Positions 46,112-53,357 of a DNA stretch of 64,000 bases are shown piece by piece. Below the pieces are notes generated by a model. It had not been told where the DNA came from, made no database searches, and was given only the letters and a program-made list of their open reading frames with translations. A program made the position numbers and the translations under genes. Source of the stretch: Serpentinicella alkaliphila (lineage in GTDB: Bacteria; Bacillota; Clostridia; Peptostreptococcales; Natronincolaceae). Numbering within the stretch: the stretch's first letter is position 1; each line of letters starts with the position of its first letter. The DNA is taken from positions 511,001 through 575,000 of the forward strand of contig NZ_CP058648.1 in assembly GCF_018141405.1 (NCBI RefSeq), given 5' to 3'.

Positions 46112-47222
46112 TCTCCTCCCTAATAAAAGTTAAGTGATAATTTGCATTTTTAAACACAGTGTAAGCCTTCATTTGTTCCTCTTTATTTTTAAATCCTATC
46201 TTAATTGCCCCTTGTTCATCTTCTCTAGCGTGTAGGATTTCAATATCTTTAATATTAATTTTCTGTTCCCCAAGTAATCTCGTTAAGTCACCTAACATAC
46301 CTGGCTTATCCTCTACCCCTATAAATACTTCAAATACTTGTGGCATTGAATCTTTTCTATGTTTTGGTATACTTTCCCTTATTAGCTTAGCTTTTCTTAG
46401 AAGTTCATCCATGGTCCTTGAGTCATCCTTAACTAATAAATCCTTAAATTCTTTAATTAAAATTTCACAAGACTCAATACTACTAATTAACTCCTCTTTA
46501 TTTGAAAGAAATATATCTCTCCACATATCTGGATTACCTGAAGCTATCCTAGTAGTATCTCTAAATCCACCACCTACATAGGGTATATATGAAATATTTT
46601 TATCAAAATCTAATAAATTTGCTAAAATTACTGCCATTAAATGTGGCGTATGACTTATTCGAGCCACAATCTTATCATGCTTTTGTAAGGATGTTACTAC
46701 GGGATAGGCCCCTATGGCTTCTATAACTTTCTTTAATTTATCTAATTCCTCTGACAAAACATCTTGCTTATCTAAAGTCAAAAAGTAATATGCATTTTCA
46801 AACATATAAGGATTAGATGCACTTATCCCTGATTTTTCTGACCCAGCCATAGGATGTCCGCCTATAAACTTAGTATTTGCTGGTAAATATGTATTCGCCA
46901 GCTTATGGACATAGCCCTTAACACTTCCAACATCAGTTATAATTGTATCTCCTTTAATATGTGTACTCATTTCTTTAAATATAGATTCATAATATCTTAA
47001 GGGTGTAGCTATTATTATTAGATCTGCATGCTCGACTGATTCTTTTATACTATCAGCAAAAATGTCAACTACCTGTAACTCCTTCGCAACCTTTATATTA
47101 TCAGAATTTAAATCTCTTCCAATGATTTGACCCTTAAACCCTGAATTTTTCAATGCTAAGGCTATTGATCCCCCTATAAGTCCTAAACCTATAATGCTAA
47201 TTTTTTTAAAGTCATTCATCAT
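46089..47222 (-). CDS. tyrA: Prephenate dehydrogenase with ACT domain
   Basis: The 377-residue enzyme has an NAD-binding GLGLIGGSIALALK motif at residues 12-25, the catalytic region GGHPMAGSEKSGI near 120 and SHTPHLMAVILA, and a C-terminal ACT domain (about 295-370; GVEDKPGMLGDLTRLLGEQ) for tyrosine regulation. It is the first gene of the leftward aro operon, with a TTGACA promoter 70 bp upstream. Confidence 0.94.
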   Translation of the reverse strand: MMNDFKKISIIGLGLIGGSIALALKNSGFKGQIIGRDLNSDNIKVAKELQVVDIFADSIKESVEHADLIIIATPLRYYESIFKEMSTHIKGDTIITDVGSVKGYVHKLANTYLPANTKFIGGHPMAGSEKSGISASNPYMFENAYYFLTLDKQDVLSEELDKLKKVIEAIGAYPVVTSLQKHDKIVARISHTPHLMAVILANLLDFDKNISYIPYVGGGFRDTTRIASGNPDMWRDIFLSNKEELISSIESCEILIKEFKDLLVKDDSRTMDELLRKAKLIRESIPKHRKDSMPQVFEVFIGVEDKPGMLGDLTRLLGEQKINIKDIEILHAREDEQGAIKIGFKNKEEQMKAYTVFKNANYHLTFIREENESANNE

Positions 47223-47267
47223 ATTACCCCTATCTAAAATACATTTTTGTACCTTGATGTTTACAAT

Positions 47268-47296
47268 ACTTTAACTTATGAAATTTTAGATGTCAA
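47268..47296 (-). promoter_or_regulatory. Sigma-A promoter of the tyrA-aroK operon
   Basis: On the minus strand TTGACA (47291-47296) is followed after exactly 17 bp by TAAAGT (47268-47273), about 45 bp upstream of tyrA. Confidence 0.7.
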
Positions 47297-47348
47297 GATA
47301 ATTATTATTCAGAATTTTTTTATTTTTCTAATTTTAACAAATTTACTG

Positions 47349-47377
47349 TTGACATTTAAAATTATTTCTTATATACT
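47349..47377 (+). promoter_or_regulatory. Sigma-A promoter of leader peptide-aroF
   Basis: TTGACA (47349-47354), a 17-bp spacer and TATACT (47372-47377) place the start of transcription near 47384, some 27 bp before the leader ATG. It is divergent from the tyrA promoter. Confidence 0.85.
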
Positions 47378-47410
47378 CAATTACAATAAATTAAAAAAGA
47401 GGTGAAAAAC

Positions 47411-47569
47411 ATGTTGAATCTTAGAAAGCTTACAAAACTTAATAACTTTTATTTTAACTTTTACTGGGGCTTTTATTTTTATAGCGCTGGTTATTTTGCA
47501 TACGAAAAATTTAATAGGAATGAAAACTTTCTAAGAAAATATGTTCTAAATATAAATTGTTATGCTTAA
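47411..47569 (+). CDS. Phe/Tyr-rich leader peptide of aroF (attenuator peptide)
   Basis: A 52-codon ORF starts at ATG 47411 behind GAGGTG (47399-47404, 6-nt spacing) and a strong promoter. Residues 13-34 contain 7 Phe, 6 Tyr and 1 Trp (FYFNFYWGFYFYSAGYF then AYEKF), in all 8 Phe and 8 Tyr over 52 residues; all Phe codons are TTT. It is followed by a Rho-independent terminator and then aroF, the first enzyme of the aromatic pathway. Ribosome stalling at these codons under Phe/Tyr shortage would free codons 40-46 to pair with the terminator arm. The attenuation role is inference; the ORF, signals and order are seen directly. A true small membrane peptide is the alternative. Confidence 0.8.
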   Translation: MLNLRKLTKLNNFYFNFYWGFYFYSAGYFAYEKFNRNENFLRKYVLNINCYA

Positions 47570-47626
47570 TCACTAAGCATTATATTGAAAGATAAAAGAG
47601 AACTCTTAGATGGGTTCTCTTTTTTT
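47530..47626 (+). promoter_or_regulatory. aroF attenuator: terminator and candidate antiterminator
   Basis: The terminator is a 9-bp stem 47597-47605 / 47612-47620 (AGAGAACTC / GGGTTCTCT, one G-T) with a 6-nt loop and a T run to 47626. A competing fold pairs leader bases TCTAAG (47530-47535) and GTTCT (47543-47547) with CTTAGA (47605-47610) and AGAAC (47599-47603), which would disrupt the terminator. A second CTTAGA at 47420-47425 could instead capture TCTAAG when the leader is not translated. The terminator is clear; the alternative folds are predicted by eye. Confidence 0.75.
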
Positions 47627-47694
47627 ATATATTTTACAAAACTGAAGATAATTATGGAAAAATAGTTTAAAATATAAAATGGGAGGAATTAAAA

Positions 47695-48702
47695 ATGGTA
47701 ATAGTAATGAAGCATGCTGCACCACAAGAAATAATTGAAAAGATTCACAATAAAATGGTTGAGTTGGGATGTAAGGTTCATAAATCACAGGGCGAAAACT
47801 ATTGTTTACTAGGCTTAGTAGGCGAGACAAGTAAAATACAGGAGTCACAGTTATTAGCCAATCCTTATGTAGATAGAGTCCTTAGAGTACAACATCCATT
47901 TAAATTAGCAAGTAGACTTTTCCATCCTGAAGACACAGTTATCGACATCGAAGGACATAAAATAGGTGGAAAAAACAAACCTTGTATAATGGCAGGGCCT
48001 TGTTCTGTTGAAAGTGAGGACCAACTATTAACTATTGCTCGAGCAGTAAAAGAAAGCGGAGCACAACTATTACGTGGTGGAGCGTACAAACCAAGAACTT
48101 CACCATACAGCTTTCAAGGTCTAGGTGAGGAAGGATTAAAGTTATTACTTAAAGCTAAAGAGGAAACAGGTATGCCAATTGTAACAGAGGTTATGGATAC
48201 AGAAACCTTTGAAACTGTAGAAAAATATGCTGACATTCTTCAAATTGGTGCCAGAAATATGCAAAACTTCCCTTTACTAAAAAAAGCTGGTAGAAGTAAT
48301 AAGGTAATACTTCTTAAAAGAGGATTATCCGCAACTATAGAAGAATTCCTAATGTCCGCAGAATATATTATGTCTGAAGGAAACCCAAATGTTATTCTAT
48401 GTGAAAGAGGAATTAGGACCTTTGAAACATACACAAGAAATACCTTAGACATAAGTGCAATTCCAATAATCCAAGAACTAAGTCATTTACCTATTATTGT
48501 TGATCCAAGTCACGCAACTGGTAAATGGTCTACAGTTGAACCATTATCTAAAGCATCTATAGCTATCGGTGCCCATGGCCTAATAATTGAAGTACACCAC
48601 GAACCAGAGCTAGCTCTATCAGATGGTGCCCAATCACTTAAGCCAGAAAAATTTAATCGACTAATGAATTCCATAACTAAAATTTCCAATATGAACGATT
48701 AG
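47695..48702 (+). CDS. aroF: DAHP synthase, type I-beta with N-terminal regulatory domain
   Basis: The 335-residue 3-deoxy-D-arabino-heptulosonate-7-phosphate synthase condenses PEP and erythrose-4-phosphate. Residues 1-65 form the ferredoxin-like/ACT-like regulatory domain that in Thermotoga-type enzymes mediates Tyr/Phe inhibition. The barrel follows with MAGPCSVESEDQLL, RGGAYKPRTSPYSFQG, the metal residues in DPSHATG and EVHHEPE. GGGAGG precedes the ATG. It is controlled by the upstream attenuator, so both feedback inhibition and attenuation are likely. Confidence 0.95.
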   Translation: MVIVMKHAAPQEIIEKIHNKMVELGCKVHKSQGENYCLLGLVGETSKIQESQLLANPYVDRVLRVQHPFKLASRLFHPEDTVIDIEGHKIGGKNKPCIMAGPCSVESEDQLLTIARAVKESGAQLLRGGAYKPRTSPYSFQGLGEEGLKLLLKAKEETGMPIVTEVMDTETFETVEKYADILQIGARNMQNFPLLKKAGRSNKVILLKRGLSATIEEFLMSAEYIMSEGNPNVILCERGIRTFETYTRNTLDISAIPIIQELSHLPIIVDPSHATGKWSTVEPLSKASIAIGAHGLIIEVHHEPELALSDGAQSLKPEKFNRLMNSITKISNMND

Positions 48703-48709
48703 TTTTAAA

Positions 48710-48740
48710 GGTAAAGCTCTCCCTTAAGGAGAGCTCTACC
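48710..48740 (+). terminator. Terminator of aroF
   Basis: AGCTCTCC / GGAGAGCT with a 5-nt loop, extended by outer GGTA/TACC pairs, lies 8 bp after the stop codon. The T-tail is weak (CATCTAATTTTA). Confidence 0.7.
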
Positions 48741-48832
48741 TCATCTAATTTTAGTTAAACTGCAACTTATTTAAATTAATATTTCATTTTTTTATATTTT
48801 TATGTAAATAAGACTTAATTATTTAACATTTT

Positions 48833-50275
48833 TTATTCTTCAATATTGTACTTTACTATTTTATCGTACAAACTTGAACGGGATATATTTAATATTTTAG
48901 ATGTTCTAAGCTTATTTCCCTTAGTATATGCTAGACATTGAATTATAGCCTCTTTTTCAGCCTCTGCAACTATATCACTTAACTCTCTTATGGGTTCAAT
49001 GTATTCCTTAATAACACTTTTAGTAATATTAAAAGGTAAATGTACTGGTAAAATTGTATCCCCGTCTACTAGATTTATAGCTCTTTCGATTGTATTTTCC
49101 AACTCCCTTACATTACCAGGCCAATCATAGCTTTTTAACACGTTCATAGCCTCTAATGAAATTTTCACGACATACTTACCTAATCTATTTGAGATTTTGT
49201 CTATTAAGCTTTTTACCAAAGGCTCAATATCATCCCTTCTATCCCTAAGGGGCGGTACTTCTACGACCATGACGTTTATTCTATAATATAGGTCCTCTCT
49301 AAATTCTCCGGATTTCACTAAACTTTCTAAGTTTTTATTGGTTGCAGCAATTATTCTAACATCGATACTAATAGGCTTAGTTCCCCCTACTCTTTCAACC
49401 TCTTTTTCTTGAAGTACTCTCAATAATTTTACTTGCATATTTATTGGCATATCACCTATTTCATCTAAAAAGATTGTACCCTTATTTGCCAGCTCAAATT
49501 TTCCGATTTTCCCACCCTTTTTAGCACCTGTAAAGGCCCCTTCATCGTATCCAAATAATTCAGATTCTAATAGCTCACTTGGTATAGCAGCACAATTTAT
49601 TTTAACAAATGGATAATGACTTCTTTTACTATCATTATGTATCGAGTGGGCAAACAGCTCCTTTCCCGTTCCACTTTCACCTGTTAATAGTACGGTGGAT
49701 TCTGTTTTAGCCGCCTTCTTTCCAATGATTTTAGTCTCATTTAAACTTCTGCTTACTCCAATTATATTATCCCAATTATAAATAGCCCCTTGCATTTTTA
49801 TTAGTTGCTTTTTATAATGATGTAGTTCCGTTTCCAAAAGCTTATTTTTTTCAACCATAGAGCGAACTTCATCCATATCTTGAAACAATATCATTCCAAA
49901 ACCATATATAGTTTCCCCCTGTTCATTTAAAACCGGTATTCTATGTACTATACCTGTATGTCCATTTTGAAATGTATGCTTCCAAGCGATCTCTTGCTTT
50001 TTATTTTGTAATACATATGGAAATCTTGAATTATTGTCTAGTTCAAGTATTTTTTTTCCTAAAGCCTCTCTTCTACTAATTTTTAAATAACTTAACCATG
50101 CCTTATTCATTAAAAGCACTGTTGTATCTTTATCTAATAGGATAATTGGTACAGGTATTGGGTCAAAGAGTTTTTCCATTATTTTAATTACTTTACTATC
50201 TATAAATAAATCATGCTTATTAATAGAGCCTGCTAATTGGTTTAACCCTTTCTTTATATCCTTTTCCTTTTCCAT
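48833..50275 (-). CDS. PAS-AAA+ sigma-54-dependent transcriptional activator
   Basis: The 480-residue regulator has an N-terminal PAS-type sensor at about residues 38-140 (PIPVPIILLDKDTTVLLMNK). An AAA+ domain spans about 170-400 with Walker A GESGTGKE, the sigma-54-contacting GAFTGA, Walker B IFLDEIGDMP and the R-finger region. A C-terminal Fis-type helix-turn-helix is near 440-478 (NKLRTSKILNISRSSLYDKI). It would activate promoters that need sigma-54, but I see no -24/-12 element in the adjacent intergenic regions, so its targets are unknown. It lies between aroF and the mini-protein array. Confidence 0.9.
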   Translation of the reverse strand: MEKEKDIKKGLNQLAGSINKHDLFIDSKVIKIMEKLFDPIPVPIILLDKDTTVLLMNKAWLSYLKISRREALGKKILELDNNSRFPYVLQNKKQEIAWKHTFQNGHTGIVHRIPVLNEQGETIYGFGMILFQDMDEVRSMVEKNKLLETELHHYKKQLIKMQGAIYNWDNIIGVSRSLNETKIIGKKAAKTESTVLLTGESGTGKELFAHSIHNDSKRSHYPFVKINCAAIPSELLESELFGYDEGAFTGAKKGGKIGKFELANKGTIFLDEIGDMPINMQVKLLRVLQEKEVERVGGTKPISIDVRIIAATNKNLESLVKSGEFREDLYYRINVMVVEVPPLRDRRDDIEPLVKSLIDKISNRLGKYVVKISLEAMNVLKSYDWPGNVRELENTIERAINLVDGDTILPVHLPFNITKSVIKEYIEPIRELSDIVAEAEKEAIIQCLAYTKGNKLRTSKILNISRSSLYDKIVKYNIEE

Positions 50276-50369
50276 TATCTCACTTCCTTCTAAAAAAATT
50301 TAGAATTTGAATTAATTATACCATATACTGGGTTTATTCTATACAGATATAGCTTGAAGTCAAAAAATA

Positions 50370-50387
50370 AAAGGACCTACGTCCTTT
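50370..50387 (-). terminator. Terminator of the mini-protein array
   Basis: AAAGGAC / GTCCTTT arms with a 4-nt loop; the minus-strand tail is TATTTTTTG, after the last small ORF and before the sigma-54 regulator. Confidence 0.7.
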
Positions 50388-50408
50388 ACATTTCTACTAT
50401 AAATTGTA

Positions 50409-50433
50409 CAAGGGGGCTTTATTCCCCCCTTAC
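50409..50433 (-). repeat. G/C-run hairpin after the mini-protein gene
   Basis: AAGGGGG and CCCCCTT arms flanked by ATTGTA/TACAAT form a strong, slightly bulged hairpin directly after the stop codon. It has no T tract of its own; it may stabilise the message 3' end. Confidence 0.5.
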
Positions 50434-50436
50434 AAT

Positions 50437-50616
50437 CTAGATTCCCCACAATGTTCCGCCTGTAAATAAAACTACAAGTAACAAGAAGAAGAATAATAAG
50501 CTGTCTGAATCTGTAAATAATCTACAGTTACAGAAAATTATAACTAAGATTAAGAAAAAGAATAACACAGCTGTATTTTGACCTGCAAATATACCTCTTA
50601 AACCTTCAGCACCCAT
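50437..50616 (-). CDS. Hydrophobic mini-protein, tandem family member A
   Basis: The 59-residue ORF has an AAGGAGG site. Two near-copies of one hydrophobic motif, VLFFFLILVIIF (residues 17-28) and LLFFFLLLVVLF (40-51), are separated by CNCRLFTDSD. It is clearly paralogous to the next two genes and is too short to have been noticed as a gene by length alone. Two membrane-spanning hairpins or a self-assembling film protein are possible; function is unknown. It is transcribed away from its paralogues' upstream promoter and may be co-transcribed. Confidence 0.78.
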   Translation of the reverse strand: MGAEGLRGIFAGQNTAVLFFFLILVIIFCNCRLFTDSDSLLFFFLLLVVLFTGGTLWGI

Positions 50617-50679
50617 AATCTTACCTCCTTAAAATTATATTTAGGATTATAGGGTAGATTTCTCTACCCTATTAATTAA

Positions 50680-50877
50680 CTACCAGCATCCTCTTCCGCC
50701 ATAGCTGAATAAAAATACTAATAATAAGAAGAAGAATAATAAGCTATCGCCATCTGTTCCTCTGAAAATTCCACAGTTACAGAAGATAATAACTAGCAAT
50801 AAGAAGAAGAATAATAAACTACTCTTTCCACCAAAAATACCGCCAATTAAACTTTCTTTTTTAACTAATTCACTCAT
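50680..50877 (-). CDS. Hydrophobic mini-protein, tandem family member B
   Basis: The 65-residue paralogue has GGIFGGKSSLLFFFLLLVII and a second block SLLFFFLLLVFLF, separated by CNCGIFRGTDGD, ending GGRGCW. AAGGAGG precedes the ATG. The leading charged segment MSELVKKESLI is unlike A and C. The two-block layout, the Cys between them and the same order as in A show a common ancestor. Function unknown. Confidence 0.8.
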   Translation of the reverse strand: MSELVKKESLIGGIFGGKSSLLFFFLLLVIIFCNCGIFRGTDGDSLLFFFLLLVFLFSYGGRGCW

Positions 50878-50942
50878 TTATTTAACCTCCTTATATAAAA
50901 TATTGATTTACTTATTCTCACTATATACTATGTTGCTTTACT

Positions 50943-51200
50943 TTAAATGGTGATACCGAATAAACCAGTTCCACCGAATATTACAACAAGTAGTAGGAAG
51001 AAGAATAATAAACTACTTGAATCTGTAAACAATCTACAATTTAAGAAAATAATCACTAACAACAAGAAGAAGAATAATAAACTTGTTGTTCCTCCAAATA
51101 TTCCTCTTCCTGGGCCTGTAATCGGACTTGTTATTGGGCTAGTTATTGGACTAGTTATTGGACCTCCTGGTGGGCAGCATGCTGTATTACTCATATTCAC
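50943..51200 (-). CDS. Hydrophobic mini-protein, tandem family member C with PITS repeats
   Basis: The 85-residue paralogue begins ACCPPGGPITSPITSPITS and continues PITGPGRGIFGG, i.e. a fourfold PIT(S/G)-P repeat encoded by 12-bp units at 51115-51162. Two hydrophobic blocks SLLFFFLLLVIIF and SLLFFFLLLVVIF follow, with LNCRLFTDSS between. It is the first gene in transcription order and has a AAAGGAG site. The Cys-Cys and Pro-rich head resemble spore-surface proteins only in general style. Function unknown. Confidence 0.8.
   Translation of the reverse strand: MNMSNTACCPPGGPITSPITSPITSPITGPGRGIFGGTTSLLFFFLLLVIIFLNCRLFTDSSSLLFFFLLLVVIFGGTGLFGITI
51115..51162. repeat. 12-bp tandem repeat encoding PITS units
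   Basis: Four 12-bp units (two identical CTAGTTATTGGA plus two variants) code for the PITS tetrapeptides in mini-protein C. Copy number may vary between strains. Confidence 0.85.
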
Positions 51201-51350
51201 AATCTCCTTTCATTTACTATATTTACTCAATTCATACTATGAAGGGCCATATTAAAGTGTGCAAATTTGAGACTAAAAAAATAATCACTTTTATAGTAAA
51301 CTAGCATAATTTAGTATTATACGATCCTATATTAGCTTGGAGTGATAAAT

Positions 51351-52568
51351 GTGAATATCATAGTTCAAAAATTTGGTGGCACTTCTGTTTCTACTAAGGA
51401 GAGAAGAAAACTGGCCATTGATAAAATATTAAAGACATATGATGAGGGAAATAAAGTAGTGGTTGTTGTTTCTGCTATGGGTAGAAAAGGTGAGCCTTAC
51501 GCTACAGATAGTTTAAGAGGATTAATTACTGATAGTAATCCCAAATGTAATTTAAAGCATTTAGACCTTTTAATGAGCTGTGGTGAAACTATTTCTTCAG
51601 TAGTACTATCATCAGAATTAGAAGAATTAGGATATAAATCATTGCCACTCACGGGTTTTCAAGCAGGGATAACTACAAATAGTAATTTTAGCGATGCTAG
51701 AATAATATCAATTGATCAAAGTAAAATAATGAACTACTTAAATGAAAACTATATTGTTATTGTAACTGGTTTTCAAGGTATTACAGAGTCTGGGGAAGTA
51801 ACCACCCTTGGCCGTGGAGGAAGTGATACTACAGCAACAGCCCTAGGGGCTGCCTTAGGAGCAAAATGTGTAGAGATATATACAGATGTGGACGGAATAA
51901 TGACTGCGGATCCGAATGTAGTACCTAAGGCAAAAATAATCGAGGAAATAAATTACGAGGAGATATTCCAAATGGCTGAAAAAGGCGCTAAAGTTATACA
52001 CCCTAGAGCTGTAGAAATCGCACAGTATGGCAATATTCCACTAAAAATTAAAAATACCTTATCTGATCATCCTGGTACAACTATACACTCTCACTACAAA
52101 CAACTATATAGTGTCTCAGAATTAAGAACTACACTGCTTACGGCAATTACACATAAGGATAATATCGTACAGGTTACAGTCTATACAGAAGGTAAATCCG
52201 ACAAAGAATCTTCATTATTATCTAGACTTACGGAATGTGATATTAGTATTGATATGATAAACTTCTTTATTGATAAAAAGGTATTCACTATAGAATCGAA
52301 GGACCTAGAAGCCCTTGAGAATATTTTAAATGACCTCACTTTAAACTATATTTACTTAGATGGTTGTAGTAAGGTCACCATTATTGGAAGTAGAATTACA
52401 GGAATTCCGGGAGTAATGGCTACAATAGTAAAAGCCTTAGGAAGTGAAAATATTCAAATTTTCCAAAGTTCCGACTCCCATTTGACTATATCCTGTTTAG
52501 TAGCCAAAGAGCATGCAAAAAAAGCAGTTAACATACTTCACAAAGCATTTTCACTAGATGATAATTAA
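51351..52568 (+). CDS. lysC: Aspartate kinase
   Basis: The 405-residue enzyme phosphorylates aspartate, the first step to lysine, threonine, methionine and diaminopimelate. IIVQKFGGTSVSTKERR at the N-terminus, VVVVSAMGRKGEPYATD, TLGRGGSDTTATALGAAL and YTDVDGIMTADPNVVP are the catalytic blocks; two ACT domains fill about residues 265-400. I chose the GTG at 51351 because GGAG lies 8 bp upstream, whereas an in-frame GTG at 51342 overlaps that site. No lysine riboswitch is visible in the 140 bp upstream. Confidence 0.93.
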   Translation: MNIIVQKFGGTSVSTKERRKLAIDKILKTYDEGNKVVVVVSAMGRKGEPYATDSLRGLITDSNPKCNLKHLDLLMSCGETISSVVLSSELEELGYKSLPLTGFQAGITTNSNFSDARIISIDQSKIMNYLNENYIVIVTGFQGITESGEVTTLGRGGSDTTATALGAALGAKCVEIYTDVDGIMTADPNVVPKAKIIEEINYEEIFQMAEKGAKVIHPRAVEIAQYGNIPLKIKNTLSDHPGTTIHSHYKQLYSVSELRTTLLTAITHKDNIVQVTVYTEGKSDKESSLLSRLTECDISIDMINFFIDKKVFTIESKDLEALENILNDLTLNYIYLDGCSKVTIIGSRITGIPGVMATIVKALGSENIQIFQSSDSHLTISCLVAKEHAKKAVNILHKAFSLDDN

Positions 52569-52592
52569 TTATTTATAGTATCAAAAAATAAT

Positions 52593-52633
52593 TAAGAGAA
52601 TAAATATATAATTCAAATATACTTATTCTCTTA
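52593..52633. terminator. Bidirectional terminator between lysC and yerC
   Basis: TAAGAGAATAA and its perfect complement (11 bp) enclose a 19-nt loop between two convergent genes; both flanks are A/T-rich. Confidence 0.6.
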
Positions 52634-52645
52634 TTCTTACCTTTT

Positions 52646-52942
52646 TTAGTTTTCTTCAAGTCTCTGTAAAATTAGCTTATAACCATCGGATCCATAGTGA
52701 AGACATCTGCTTACCCTGCTAATTGTAGCTGCGCTTGCTCCGGTTTTATCCTCAATTTCATTATATGTTTTTCCACCCTTTAGAAGCTTAGCCACTTCAA
52801 GTCTCTGAGAAATTGACTGTATTTCTTTTATGGTACATATATCTTCAAAAAAACGATAGCAGTCCTCCATAGTTTCTAGTTTCAAAATAGCTTTAAAAAG
52901 CTCTTCAGTAAACTCATCTTTTATTTTTGATTCGTAGGCCAC
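52646..52942 (-). CDS. YerC/TrpR-like DNA-binding protein
   Basis: The 98-residue protein matches the YerC/YecD family, a relative of the Trp repressor fold. The helix-turn-helix is at about residues 55-85 (RLEVAKLLKGGKTYNEIED, then GASAATISRVSRCL). I place the start at GTG 52942, six bases after GAGGTG; the longer frame begins inside that site. It is sometimes located near trp or purine genes in Firmicutes, but its target here is unknown. Confidence 0.85.
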   Translation of the reverse strand: MAYESKIKDEFTEELFKAILKLETMEDCYRFFEDICTIKEIQSISQRLEVAKLLKGGKTYNEIEDKTGASAATISRVSRCLHYGSDGYKLILQRLEEN

Positions 52943-53106
52943 CAAAATCACCTCTTGTTTGTTTATTTATATTTATTAATAATTCTCTACTGTTGGCACT
53001 TTTCCTCTTTTTTGCTCTAAATTAGACAACCATTTGTATTATTTCCCATTTCTAATTTTTATAACTATGTAAATACTATAATTAAATTACCTTAAGGAGA
53101 ATTAAT

Positions 53107-53322
53107 ATGAACAATAAAACACCTAATCATAGTAGAAATCCACAAGACATCATTGACGATACTTACAATAAGAGAGATTATAAAATAGTTGAAAAAAGTA
53201 TGAATCCATATGTTATGCCATTAGATATGGTTAGAGATGTGGATGTAACGGATTCGAAGCATTTTTATCCAAGTAATTTAGTTAATACTTTATATGAAGA
53301 ATACAAAAATAGTCAAAAATAA
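53107..53322 (+). CDS. Small unknown protein
   Basis: The 71-residue, hydrophilic protein is not recognised: it is rich in Asn, Asp and Lys (NPQDIIDDTYNKRDYKIVE; SKHFYPSNLVNTLYEEY). AAGGAGAATTA supports the start. No membrane segment or Cys is present. It runs toward the purine operon terminator, which may serve both directions. Confidence 0.6.
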   Translation: MNNKTPNHSRNPQDIIDDTYNKRDYKIVEKSMNPYVMPLDMVRDVDVTDSKHFYPSNLVNTLYEEYKNSQK

Positions 53323-53329
53323 AAAAAAT

Positions 53330-53348
53330 AACCCACTAAGAGTGGGTT
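53330..53348 (-). terminator. Terminator of the purine operon
   Basis: AACCCACT / AGTGGGTT with a 3-nt loop, followed on the minus strand by ATTTTTTTTATTTTTG, 9 bp after the purD stop. It can also end the convergent small gene. Confidence 0.88.
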
Positions 53349-53357
53349 TATAATTTA

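Noticed and set aside
47606-47848. 80-residue minus-strand ORF spanning the attenuator and aroF start
   Set aside because: It overlaps the promoter-proximal aroF sequence and terminator and has no recognisable motif; it is a shadow frame.
51115-51162. Short regular repeats that might be CRISPR
   Set aside because: The units are 12 bp, contiguous and in frame as PITS codons; there are no spacers.
51201-51350. Lysine riboswitch upstream of aspartokinase
   Set aside because: Only about 140 bp are available and no lysine-type multi-helix pattern or terminator is visible.
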